Shown here one piece after another: positions 12,320 through 22,800 of a stretch of 64,000 nt of DNA. This DNA is from Erythrophleum ivorense. Taxonomy: Eukaryota > Streptophyta > Magnoliopsida > Fabales > Fabaceae. The translations under genes and the position numbers were made by a program. The notes under the pieces were generated by a model that searched no databases, was not told the origin of the DNA, and worked only from the letters and a program-made list of their open reading frames with translations. The stretch is taken from assembly GCA_026724425.1 (NCBI GenBank), contig JAIUCV010000001.1:7298556-7362555 (forward strand), in the 5' to 3' direction. Numbering within the stretch: position 1 is the stretch's first letter; every line of letters begins with the position of its first letter.

Positions 12320-12329
12320 CTTTATATAG
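12320..12329 (-). promoter_or_regulatory. TATA box ahead of foldback copy A
   Basis: CTATATAAAG on the minus strand, inside a block of roughly 90 bases (about 12295-12390) conserved in all three foldback copies. A start site about 30 bases downstream would fall near 12290, before the foldback. Confidence 0.48.
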
Positions 12330-12559
12330 AGACTATCAGTCCTTGATCCCACAAACAGATCAAATCTCATGTTTTGCAGCACCACAAAAAGTTACTAACA
12401 TGATTATGCTAATAATTTTTTTTTTCAGATTCGATTATATATCCTTTAATCTGAATTTTAGTTAATGATTTGTCTGTCATAAATATAAGTAAATCTTATC
12501 ACAAACGAATATATATAATCTAGCTGTTGACTTTCGATGAATTCCCAATAAATGCAAGA

Positions 12560-13014
12560 ATATTCTATAACAATTATAACGAAACATATTATATATATTT
12601 TTTCAACAATAAAGTGAAAAAATTTCAAAGAAATAATATACCTCTACACCAATAATATAAAAAAATTTAAACAATCAAAAATTAATTCTAAATAATAAAA
12701 TTCTACAATGAACCACATTTTATTTAGCCTTTAACAAACAAAATCATAAAGCCATAACAAAGTTAAGAACCACTTATCAGTATGAAAACACGGAACAATA
12801 GCTGTTAAAAATAGAAAAACAAGTCACAAAAATGATATGAAGGGTCAGGCAAAGGAGGAGGATGATGGTGCTGCAAGAGAAATGTTGAAGAGAGTTAGAT
12901 CTACAAGGGAAGAGAGGGACTTTGTAGAAAAATGTTGCAGAAGAAGATAAAAGAAACAATGAGCCTATGCTGCTACAGAATTGGTGGATAAAAAAGGATG
13001 GCTTGATCACGGTT
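12560..13014. other. AT-rich insertion-derived sequence, no gene seen
   Basis: Absent from the matching place in the other unit copies, so it arrived by insertion, probably as part of the CACTA element ending at 13511. 12830-13010 is more GC-rich and purine-rich on the plus strand. The minus-strand frame 12777-13010 has no recognisable family. Confidence 0.5.
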
Positions 13015-13511
13015 TACAAATAGTCATGGTTAAGCCACAGACTTAACCATGGTTTTTTAAAAAAACCATGGTCAAGTCATAAAGGATTAACCATAGTTTT
13101 TTAAAACCATGGTTAAGCCACCTTGGTTTTTGAAAAACTGTGGTCAATTCTTTAGTACTTAACCATAGTTTTTCATAACTATGGTTAAGCTATCATGGTT
13201 TTTTAAAAAAACATGGTCAATTATTTATAGTTTAACCATGGCTTTCCAAAACCGTGGTTAACCCACCATAGTTATTGGGAACCATAGTCAATTGTCTTGT
13301 ACTTAACCATGGTTTTGGAGTAACTGTGATTAAGGTCCTGATTTAACCATGGTTATATGTAATTGTGGTTAAACAATGAGCTTAACCATGGGTTTTTAAT
13401 AACTTTGTTAGGTTTTTTGTCTTAGCCACAGTAAGAAAAATCGTGGTTAAAATGTATTTTGACTATGGTTATGTTAAGGCATCATCCCTAAACCCTCATT
13501 TTCCTATAGTG
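13015..13511 (-). mobile_element. CACTA transposon terminus with subterminal repeats
   Basis: The right boundary reads CCTCATTTTCCTATAGTG; its complement starts CACTATAGGAAAATGAGG, a CACTA terminus. The 490 bases before it hold over a dozen degenerate copies, in both orientations, of TTAACCATGGTTTT, many paired head to head (for example near 13040-13075 and 13090-13125). Such subterminal arrays are the binding sites of the TNPA-type protein in CACTA elements. No matching left end was found, so the element is truncated or too diverged. Confidence 0.72.
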
Positions 13512-14195
13512 AATAAAGATGATTAGTTTCATTTTTTTTTTGTGGACAAATGATTTTTTTTTAAAAAAACTTATATTAAAAAAATAATTCTAGAACAATT
13601 ATTATTATTATTATTATTATTAGAAAATGCTTTATTCATATGTGTGTGTGTTTGTATGGAATACATATAAAAAGAAATAGGTGAGAAACAAGAGGAAATG
13701 GCATGGTTGGTGATGTAAGATGAGCAGTGGGTATATAATAATTGTGATGGAAATGGCAAGTAAATTTAATTACTGGTGAAAAAAGTTAAGTCTAAGCACC
13801 TTTCAAAATTGTTTTAAGCCCGAACTTGCAGTAGTTGAAAATGTTCAAATCTGAACTCAAGCTCAAATGGTTGGTTTTCAAAAATGTGATAAAAAAATAT
13901 TTAAATATAAGCCTCCAATCTTGAACATTTTTAAATTTAAAATTAAGCAAACCTAGGCTTGCTTGCCCAAATAAAAATTTTTAGATCTAAGCTCGATCCA
14001 ATTCATCTCATCGTCAAAATTAATTTAGACCTAGCTAAATAGAAATGTCCATGTGTCAAGACCTTGAAATTATACCCAAAAAATACTGTTATTTTTATAG
14101 TTTGAGAAAAATGATATTCAAAACCTTCATGTCAGCCCTCTGACGTTTTAAAACGACAAGTTATTTGGCAGCTATATATTTGCTGTTGTGTGCCA
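13512..14195. other. AT-rich sequence between transposon end and unit 1, no gene
   Basis: Holds poly-T runs, an (ATT)n microsatellite at about 13600-13621, and a stretch at 13795-14060 that reads like decayed dispersed repeat. The short minus-strand frame at 13571-13759 runs through the microsatellite and is not credible. Confidence 0.5.
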
Positions 14196-14880
14196 CACCT
14201 CAAATTTTTTATAATTAACCTATCAAATTTATATATACCATTAAGAAAAAGCAACCATGGGATCATCATAGAAGCACATGTTTATGCAAACTGGTTTCTA
14301 TCTTGAGTCTTTTGAGAATTAAAATTTTCAAGAACTGGCCTAGACTCAAGATGGCATTAATAATGAATAACAAGTAGCTGAGAAAGCTTAGTGAATAATC
14401 AAATATAGTTTAGCATCTTCCCTTTCTTCTTTGAAGGCTTTGATTCGCGGTGAGTATATTGGCAGTTGGCATCATTCATCGTGAAACTTTAGAGAATTAA
14501 AATTTTCAAGAATTGACCTAGACTACAAATGGCATTAATGAATGAGCAACAAGTAGCTGAGAAATCTTATATAGTGAATAATCAAATATAGTTGGCTTCC
14601 TTCCTTTCTTTTTCAAAGGCTTTGATATTCGCTTTGAGTATTTTGGCAGTTGGCACCCTACATTACCCTTCAAGTAAGCCAAAGGTTAAGGGTTGCATCT
14701 ATGATTTCCCTATCCACCTTAAGGAATCACAGTTCATGCTTCACATGTCAAATAGAATATATATGATCCATCATACTTTCAGTACTCTTTCAGAAAATTT
14801 GAAGAGAATATTTCTCTCTCTTTCTCTCTCTCACTCACTCACACACACAGACTGTTAACCTTTTCACAAATAATACGGAG
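14196..14880 (+). repeat. duplicated unit 1, right part (blocks D, E, E', F)
   Basis: Block D (ATTAACC-TATCAAATTTATAT, then CATGGGATCATC-TAG-AGCACATG) matches 17370-17460 and 53290-53390. Block E occurs twice here, about 14330-14490 and 14500-14720, each with GGCATTAAT-AATGA...CAAGTAGCTGAGAAA and a CTTTCTTTTTCAAAGGCTTTGAT core; it matches 53570-53680. Block F, ATGCTTCACATGTCAAATAGAATAT, matches 17985-18010 and 53715-53745. A CT/CA-rich tract closes it at 14815-14850. 14880-15005 is simple AT-rich sequence. Confidence 0.62.
14592..14675 (+). pseudogene. possible signal-peptide-like exon remnant in block E'
   Basis: The frame reads ASFLSFSKALIFALSILAVGT followed by HYPSS and then GTAAGC, which could be a splice donor. 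This resembles the start of a small secreted protein. However, none of the three block-E copies has ATG at the expected start (TTG here, TTA at 14411 and TCG at 53575), and the copy at 53575 shifts frame. It is either a gene fragment that lost its start before duplication or a chance frame. Confidence 0.2.
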
Positions 14881-15005
14881 GTTTGCAACTTTCATATTTG
14901 TCTTCTGGACTTATAAGTTTTCACTTGTTGACCGAAAAAAAAAAAAATCCATGGTTATTTCTATCATTTTCTCATAATGATGCATTTAGTGGGTATAAGG
15001 AAATA

Positions 15006-15283
15006 ATTTAAATACCTTTGCATAATTATGTTATTTCAGGAAAATGACTTGGATGCCTTTATATATATATATATATATATATATTCTTTTAACAAAGAAA
15101 GTAAAAATAAAAATATTCAAGTTAAAAACACAAATATTAAAATAATTGATTTAAATACCTTTGCATAATTATGTTATTTCAGGAAAATGACTTGGATGCC
15201 TTTATATATATATATTTTTTCTTTTAACAAAGAAAATAAAAATAAAAATATTCAAGTTAAAAACACAAATATTAAAATAATTG
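15006..15283. repeat. tandem duplication of about 143 bases
   Basis: 15006-15148 is repeated almost perfectly by 15149-15283, from ATTTAAATACCTTTGCATAA through CAAATATTAAAATAATTG. The copies differ mainly in length of an internal (TA)n run and in poly-T. High identity implies a recent event. Confidence 0.9.
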
Positions 15284-15540
15284 ATTTATACAACACACTT
15301 AATAGCCTATTGGATACAAAGAAAGTTAGAAATAAAAAGAAAAAGAAAAAGAAAAAGAAAAAAAATAATTTTGTAGGTGGGAAATGACACTTATACATGC
15401 CCATACTTTAAAAAAGTTATACAAAATGATAGATACTATTAATTAAGTAATAATTATAAAAGCATAATATAAATTTTTCATAATTTTTTATTTCCCTTTC
15501 ACTTTTCCACTAATAACCAAATGGGGCCTTGGAAAAGGGG
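15284..15540. other. AT-rich linker, no gene
   Basis: Includes a (GAAAAA)n purine run near 15330-15365. The plus-strand frame 15187-15387 crosses the tandem duplication and the purine run and is not credible. Confidence 0.55.
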
Positions 15541-16811
15541 CACTTCCAACCCCAAAGTCGCCACCAAAAACATCCTCACAGCGTATCCAAAATGGAAATA
15601 TGCACAAAGTATTCTTGATTTGCATGATTTTTATTCTCTGCAGTTGACAATGAATACCTTAATGAGATAATATATACTTTAGCTTGAAGATGAAAAATAA
15701 TAATTTTCATATTCATGATTTGGTAGGTCTTGATTTCAGTAATATTAATTAAAGCATATGCTCTATTCGGATTTTTCTAATAATTAAGAAAATATGCTCT
15801 TTACTTTAACTATGTCTATTAAAATATTAGGGTCAATATTAAAAAATTAAATAAATCATGTCAATATAGAGAGTGTATTTTTTTATAATAAAAAAAACTG
15901 TAACTAAATTATCTCTCAAAATTAAAGAACAAGTAATTTACTAATTAAAGAATATAACAACTAAAAGTAACAGAAAACTTATGTAACAACCAAACAATCT
16001 ACCCATCTTCCTACAAATTTGAATTCCAATATCCATGAATTCACCATCACAAGTTAATGAACCTTTCATTAATGAATGGACAACTGATTTAACATATTTT
16101 ACTAATTGATTTTTTGAACATCCTTCTATATATTTTTCTCTCACCGAGTACAATACAGCACCTTTTAGAGTACCAACATATTTATGGGGGACATAGAATA
16201 TAGAATTCTCTTACCATGATTAAATTATAGGAACTTAAAATCTGAAATTTAATTTCAAAGTTTTGGAATAATATAGCTCTCAACATATGGAGGTGTTTCA
16301 AGTGAGGAGTGACCTTAAATGAGAGGAAGAAATAATCATTCTTGTATGGCAAATAAACAGCCAAGAATAATGTAAAAATCATTAAAAAAATGTTTAATAA
16401 AAAAAATCCAATAATCTTTGCATATATATATATATATAAATTTAGATGTAAATGAATTTTTTCACAGTGCCAGGGAGATCAGGCCAGACTCCAACTCTGT
16501 GGCCATGGAAAGGGTGCAAATAGGGGAGAAGAAAGTTGGCTGATGGAGAAGTTGAAGATAAGAAAATGTCTATATAACAAATTATAGAAATAGTATTTTA
16601 ATTATTTCACATAAATAAATTTATATTTATTATATAATATATATATTTTTTTCTCTAAATAATAATAGTCAATTGCCAGTGTAAAGAGTATTTTTACTCC
16701 TATAATAATATACTATCATAATAAAATTAAGGTGGAGTTTCACTCACGTAGAAAACTTTAGAAAGCTAATAAAGATATAAAAATATACCAATACTTATTG
16801 ATCTGAACGAA

Positions 16812-16942
16812 AAGCTCTCAAATTACTTTATAATAAGCTTCTCAAGTTTCATAATAGGCTGCCAATATTGTAGCCACAATATTGGAAGCCTGTAATAAGA
16901 CTTGGAAACATCTCCCATTCATATTATGACAAAGATTTTGAG
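16812..16942 (-). ncRNA. candidate microRNA precursor foldback, copy B
   Basis: Best-formed of three copies. 16857-16871 pairs with 16876-16890 around a 4-base loop, with 14 of 15 positions complementary. The stem continues outward through AAGTTTCATAATA (16844-16856) opposite TGTAATAAGACTT (16891-16903) with wobbles and a few mismatches, and then loosely to CTCTCAAA and TTTTGAG at the ends. Read on the minus strand, the 5' arm is AAGTCTTATTACAGGCTTCC then AATATTGTGG. A 32-codon frame can be read across it (starting MGDV), but the palindrome explains the conservation better. Not a family I recognise. Confidence 0.5.
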
Positions 16943-17006
16943 TATTAGTTTGTTTTCTCCTTCATTTTGTTATGAGTTAATTATGAGAAACCAAGACTGT
17001 TAGTGG

Positions 17007-17016
17007 CTTTATATAG
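17007..17016 (-). promoter_or_regulatory. TATA box ahead of foldback copy B
   Basis: CTATATAAAG on the minus strand within GAGACTATCAGT...GAGAAACCAAGACT, conserved with 12320-12329 and 52996-53005. It lies 65 bases before the outer edge of the foldback. Confidence 0.5.
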
Positions 17017-18344
17017 AGACTATCAGTTCTTGATCTCACAAACAGATCGAATCTCATTTTCTGCACCACACAAAGTTGCAAACAAAAATAATGCTAAATA
17101 TTTACTCTTTTTCCCGATTCTATTCTCAAATTCTGAATTTTAGTTCACGATTTGTCTTTGTCGTAAACATAATGAAGCTTACCCACACACACATATAAAA
17201 TAAAATGTAATAGTTGATTTTTCGGTGAAATACCCATTGAAAGTGTGCAAGAATTTATAGATGATTGGTTTACAGCAGTAAATTACAATTTTTCTTCTTG
17301 TGATGTAAAGCATGTCGCTAAATATCTATGATTTATTTTATTATAATTTTTTTCTGCATATTTCAAAATTTAATAATTGACCAATCAAATTTATGTAACA
17401 TATCATTAAAAAGAAAGAAAAAAAAGCATGGAATCATCGTAGGAGCACATGTTTATATGAAAATAATTTAAAGAAGATTCTACACATTGACATCTTAATT
17501 TAAAAAGATAAAAGCCAATATAAACTGGTTACAACCTTTTGAAAAGTATAAATGTCAAATTTGAATTGGCTTAGACCAAAGACAGGATTAATAGATGCTT
17601 AGAAATCCTGGATCCTTTTAGGTGACTCAAAGGTTGTGGCACCAGATGCCTCAAGTAATTAATTAATAGATGCTTGACGAGTAGCAAGGAGGTGGGGTCT
17701 AGCTTTAAGAAGAGCAAACTGCAATAAGTGATCTGCTAAATTATACAACTGGCACAATAAATATGGTAATCTTTAAAAGAACCCCATTTGTTTAAAAAGA
17801 CAAAAGACAAAAGAAACCGAGTGCAAAATAAATTTTTACCAAGCCTTAAGTAACAATTCCCTCAAAAGTTACTTGTCATTCAATTACAGTATTTAAATAA
17901 TTTAAGTGGCATAAATGATGCCACGTGTCTGTGTAACCAGTGTCACTTGGAACGCTATAAAACTATCTAGAAATCACACTTCATGCTTCACACGTCTAAT
18001 GGAATATGATCTACTATACTTCCAGTAAATTTCTAGAGAATCCAAAAGGCCTTTAGTATGAGATTAAAACTACAGAGCTTCTACTAAAAATGTAATGATC
18101 ACTTGATTTACTAGTCCTTCTCTTATCTTTTATTTTTAATATGCTAGAGCTATTTGTGCTCCTAACTGTTGATATGCATTTACTAACGAGATGCCAGATC
18201 TCAAAAGTTGGGATATATATATATATATATATATATAAGGAATTAATTGACATTGATATGAGAGTTAAATTCTACATCAATATGTTGCCATTTATCATAT
18301 CATCATCTATAACGGTTCAAAATTACTAGTAGAGTGATTGTTTT

Positions 18345-18497
18345 TTTAATAATTCAACTACATTTCTCTCTTTTATATGTTTCTCTCTCATCATATAATA
18401 ATAATAAGCGAGTGAGCTTGGAGATGATTATTGAGAATCAGCAAAACTAATGAGAGAGGAGAGAGATGAGAGAGAGAAATGTAGTTGAATTATTAAA
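18345..18497. mobile_element. small foldback element (MITE-like)
   Basis: 27-base perfect inverted repeats: 18345-18371 (TTTAATAATTCAACTACATT then TCTCTCT) and its complement at 18471-18497, around about 99 bases of partly self-complementary CT/GA-rich and ATA-rich sequence. It is absent from unit 4. The size fits a MITE. The target duplication is unclear because the ends are AT-rich. Confidence 0.68.
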
Positions 18498-18579
18498 TAA
18501 TTTCTCTTTTGTAGTCTAACTCTACCAACACACACAATGACTTTGAACCATGTTACAGATTATGAATATATACATATAT

Positions 18580-18672
18580 TGAAGAAAAATTGATGTAGTT
18601 ACTTCTTGTTTGTAGCAAATATGGATCTTTAGGTTATAGGCCAACCCATCAAGGGCACTCAATTTTCCAACA
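18580..18672 (-). repeat. 3' LTR of the copia element, internally deleted
   Basis: The first about 55 bases (TGAAGAAAAATTGATGTAGT, then TACTTCTTGTTTG) match the start of the LTR at 27209, and the last about 38 (AGGCCAACCCATCA...TTTTCCAACA) match its end near 27690-27728. About 430 bases between are missing. Confidence 0.65.
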
Positions 18673-20059
18673 TTACCCACTCACACATGATAAGATGAAC
18701 AACATAAAACTCTTCACTTTTCTTAGACTTTCATATCAAGTATTGTGCTGTAACCATTTGGGCACAATTTTTTTGGAGTTCTCACACTAGAAATCCCATT
18801 ATGAGACTAGTATAAGGGATGCATCCCTTAGATATACTTTAGACATTTATTTATGTGCCTTAAATGTCCTAACTTTACCCATATGCACCATATTCTATTT
18901 CTCATGACGAATCTAATCCATCTCAAGTTTAATTTTACTCAGTATGCCTTTTACATATGTATAGTATCCACACTTATAAAGTCACCAAAACTTCGTAATA
19001 AGTGAACGTCAAATATTAGCTTAGGTGTGTATATGTCAAGTAATCTTCCTTTTGTCCCATACCATTTAAATTAGACTCAATTATTTTCTTACTAATACCC
19101 CTTTAGGTTGAATCTATCATGACTATAGGATCTATGCTCAAGTAGCAGGCACTGACCCATCTCTTTATAATATTTTCAAAGTCATAAGGGCATCTATATA
19201 AGGATTTGACCTTTTTTGGGACTCATACAATAATGAATTAGGAATCCATTTACTTGCTTCTCAATTGTGGTTCATAAGCACATGTAGTATAAATTATGTG
19301 CTATGATATTTCTTTTATTTCATAAGCGTATATATTGATTTGATTTATATATCAACGCCGAATATATCTTAGTCTAGAAACACATTGTGTCTATCTTAAA
19401 TTCCACCATTTTGCTTGCCTCTCATAGTGCCTTAAAAGAGAATTTGGATTTGGGTACAAGTATTATAGATGGTGGGAATCCATAATTCAATCCATATTTA
19501 TATCCACATTTAGTTCTAATCTCGATCATCTCTTTCTCTTTTTTTTGTTAAAGTACCAAATTTATGTTTCATGTTCCTTTCTATTCATATCGGTGCTTAT
19601 ATTATCTTATATGGTGAATACAAATGTCTCATCTTTGCTCCCTTCTTATAAGGATCAAAGGTAGTTGCTCATGTAAGAGAGCCAGTCTCATCAAGCTGTA
19701 TGACATATTGTTATTGTGTATATCCTATCTATGACTATGGCATAACTTATCTATTTAGTTAATGCTTAAGTTGTTCTCACAGTGTGATACTATATATTTT
19801 ATGCTTATTAAGAGGCCTTACATCTTTCTCATACACATCTCTAGGAATAAATCTTCCCAGGTGATTAGTTAACATCTTATGCATAAACATATTCTAAAGT
19901 AATCACCTTTTCTATGCCATTGATCTCATTCTTGTATCTATGTGTTCTCTCTCATTATGAGACTCAGGAACTATTAGTTGGCCATGGCTTATCATTTACA
20001 ATGATTGGTTGACATTGGACTCAACATCTCACCAATGATCCTTGAGAACTTACAACTTT
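18673..20059 (-). other. 3' region of the copia element
   Basis: Continues from the RNase H end to the 3' LTR. The first part (about 19800-20059) still reads as the C-terminal tail of a copia polyprotein with frame breaks. The remainder shows no coding signal. The 9 bases before the LTR on the minus strand, AGTGGGTAA, are a possible polypurine tract. Confidence 0.5.
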
Positions 20060-20240
20060 CTTTAGCCATATAGCCTCTTATATTGTTGCAAAACATGCAA
20101 TGATCTTTACTTCCTTGATAAACAATACTATGCATGTTTGCTTCTTATTGTTCCAAGATATCACAATTCCATTCAACAAGAAAGTATATCCAAAGGTTAG
20201 TTTCATCCATCTGGATCTCTTCTCTAATACAATGCTACCC
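20060..20240 (-). pseudogene. RNase H fragment of the copia element
   Basis: Minus-strand translation gives FGYTFLLNGIVISWNNKKQT followed by CIVLFIKEVKIIACFA, close to the copia RNase H signature (S-G-Y-x-F-x-L-x-G-x-x-I-S-W-x-S-K-K-Q and L-S-x-x-E-x-E). The catalytic Glu region is altered (KEVKI). The plus-strand frame 20100-20369 is its shadow. Confidence 0.78.
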
Positions 20241-20699
20241 TACAAGCATTTTGGGTATTTTCTTAAGGGCACTCTAATGCTATTAATCAAAATTTTACTA
20301 TTACTAGTGCGCAAGGTCAACTACTTATATATGTTTGACCTTGTACACTTCATTGCATGCAACATCTAACAAACAATGCTGGAGTAAGGGAGTCTCTACA
20401 TGATTTTTCAATGTAGACTCACTTTGAAGACATTTCTTACGGCTTAGACTATCACTTTTTACTATTAATGGATTTACAGGCTTTCATACTAAATTGCTCA
20501 AGGACTTTCTAATTGTAATACTTTTGTTAAAGAATAATCAATTTCTTTAAGTGATTTTCTTGAATCTTAATTCCAAGAATGTACTATATTTTACCCATAT
20601 CCTTTATCTTAAAATTTAAGGATAATCATTCTTTAATCGACCATTAAAGAATGTTGACTATTCCTAACTATCCACATAAAAGATAATATTACTAAGTTC

Positions 20700-21260
20700 T
20701 TTCAAATAGCTTAACACAAATATAATGGTCTTCGTCAATTATTTCAAGTTCACTTAAGGTTCTAACTCGATGAAATTCAAATACCCACTATTTAGATGAT
20801 TGTCTTGATTCCTAAATGGATCTCTGGATCCTTTAAACATTTTTGTTCCATTCCTTTTCTATTGAACCTAATGATTGTTCCATGTACGTTCTTCATCTAA
20901 TTCTCTATCTGAGAATGCAGTTTTTCACATTCATTTGATGTGGTTACAAGTCTAGCTTAGATTAATCTAATTGAATTGAATCATATAACAGATGGGAAGG
21001 TATTTCACATAATCTATACCTTTCTGTTGTATATACCTTTTAACAACAAAGTATGTCTTTTATCTTTTAATTAATCCATTTGACCTTCTTTTTATCTTAA
21101 GAACCATTTGTTGTTAATTGCCTTTTAATTAGATGGATAGTTAACCAATATTCTAAATATGGTTTGTCTTTATCAAGTTTATCTATTGATCCATTGTTCT
21201 AGTCCAATCTCCTTTAGTATGGTTTGACTAAGCCTTATGAGTCGTGATCAGCTTCTCAAT
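20700..21260 (-). pseudogene. reverse transcriptase fragment of the copia element
   Basis: Minus-strand translation around 20880-20945 gives HQMNVKxxxL-x-R-E-L-x-E-x-Y-M-E, the copia HQMDVKTAFLNG region, with frame breaks. 21010-21110 shows the upstream KWxxKxK...YKxRLxxKGY lead. The Asp of the MDVK motif is Asn here, so even a restored frame would lack that catalytic residue. Integrase should lie between this and gag (about 21300-22700), but I could not read its motifs. Confidence 0.7.
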
Positions 21261-22730
21261 GTTTAGTTAAGTACCTTTAAGTATTGCTCCTCCATTCTCA
21301 AATTGATGTTTAGGCACACTCTAGTGGTTACTCTAAAATAAGTAAAGTTGTCTGTGCAACATTTTAACCTTGTGTCAAACACCCACTTATATCAATAGGT
21401 CAACATATAACTACTTGTCCTCATTAACTTGATCTTATGTCTCATAAAGATGCATATCCATTAATGTCTCTCTTACTTAGCAATTCATTCTCCAAATGTG
21501 ATGATACTCAACTCAATCTTAGTTATACTTCCACCTTCATTCTTACTAATGAAAATATACCCCTTTATTTTGTTCCAAGTGTATTATAAGGATACTTACC
21601 TTTTTCTTTTGTGTAGTTCTCATGGTTATGAAAATTATCATGGACATAAGTAGTCAACCTAATGATCTTGAGACACTTAAAACAACTTATCATTATGTCT
21701 ACAAATTATGGGATATGGAAGTAACTTATTTATAAGGCATTCAATTAAGTTTAAAAGCATTAATTTATAACTCATTTCCTTAAATAGGTAAAGTTACTTA
21801 AGTCATCATTAACCTTAACCATTTCGAGTAAGGTAAAATTGCTTAAGCCATCATTAACCTTAACTATTTTGAGTAAGATTTTTATTCTTTTTTTCAATAT
21901 CTACATTTGTTGTAGAGTGTTAAAGAATCATAAATTGTCTTATAATTCCTTTCTTTTCACAGAGTTTACTAAAACAATATTGACAAAGTATTCCTATCTT
22001 TGGTCACAACCCAAAGTTTCAATTTTGTTGTCCATTTTATTCTCAACCATGTTCAGTAATGTCTAAAGCACTCAAGTACTTTTGACTTATGGGAAACTAA
22101 AAGGATTTGACCATATTATAGATAATTGTATTGCCTTCACTCTTTTTGGACCATAAATATTAGAATGAATTAATTGTAATGGATTCTAAGTTCTAGTTCA
22201 ATTCAAGATGGTTTTCTAATTTAATGTACTCGCTAGGTAATTTACTTATAGTGGCATTTCTAAAAAAATAGAAATAGACTCTAGCAACTATTGTTTTCCT
22301 AGTCTAGCCATTCTCTTTTCACTTATAACACCTTAGCCTAGCACTTCATTCATTAATATCCATAACTAAATTGGAAGGAGAGTATCAAGGTAAAGTATTC
22401 ACACTTTATAATTGTGCCTAGCATAATAGCATTATTTTAGAGGAAGCTAGATTCTTATTTTGTCCTTTTTCTTATGTCAATGAAGTTGTCATGGAAAGCT
22501 AGTACTAAAATTTTAGATTAAGAAGAGATATTATAAATATTAAATTTATAGGTCTTTGAAGTGTTTAAAGTAGGATGGTGTTCATCTTCCACACAAGACA
22601 ACTTTGTATGTTTCAATCCCTTTTTACTTCAATTTTTATAATCCTTCCTACATAAAGTGATTTGCTTTCAAAGCAACCAATAATATTTTACTAAGGATTC
22701 TTAATCCTTAGCTACATGGTTTGTGACCTT
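21261..22730 (-). other. copia pol region, unreadable integrase/protease
   Basis: By position this should hold integrase and protease of the copia element. No motif could be read reliably on the minus strand. The plus-strand frame 21839-22066 has no support. Confidence 0.4.
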
Positions 22731-22739
22731 TAACTCATT

Positions 22740-22800
22740 TTGCTTAGCACAATCATGAGCAAAGTGATCCACTCTTAGGCAGATATTATACTTGACCTCT
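22740..22800 (-). pseudogene. gag zinc knuckle of the copia element
   Basis: Minus-strand translation reads K-Y-N-I-C-L-R-V-D-H-F-A-H-D-C-A-K, a CCHC knuckle in which the first Cys is Tyr (TGT to TAT). The neighbouring 22800-24500 presumably holds the rest of gag but is unreadable. Confidence 0.7.

Larger units (their letters stand above)
15540..18579. repeat. duplicated unit 2 (blocks A-part, B, C, D, F)
   Basis: Related in order to unit 4 at 52350-53870 and partly to unit 1. Block A-part is 15590-15750; block B 16470-16560 (GATCAGGCCAGACTCCAACT, GGAGAAG-AAG); block C 16560-17220, which carries the foldback; block D 17370-17560; block F 17980-18110. Block E is missing or replaced between 17600 and 17980. 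Reading frames at 15941-16153, 16182-16382, 18053-18253 and 18141-18329 have no support. Confidence 0.68.

Noticed and set aside
12280..12465. Frame over the conserved TATA block (and 52935-53129)
   Set aside because: The conserved part is the promoter block of the foldback; the frames differ and end in unrelated sequence.
14592..14858. 88-residue frame with a signal-peptide-like start
   Set aside because: The start codon is TTG, the sister copies read TTA and TCG at that place, and the frame runs into a CT/CA simple repeat. Kept only as a possible exon remnant.
16857..16920. Short peptide frame read across the foldback (MGDV... in copy B)
   Set aside because: Copy C has an internal stop and copy A a different frame; conservation follows the palindrome rather than the codons.
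16812..16942. Assignment of the foldback to a known miRNA family such as miR171 or miR482
   Set aside because: A GATATTGG-like or TTTCC-like word is present, but the full mature sequences do not fit.
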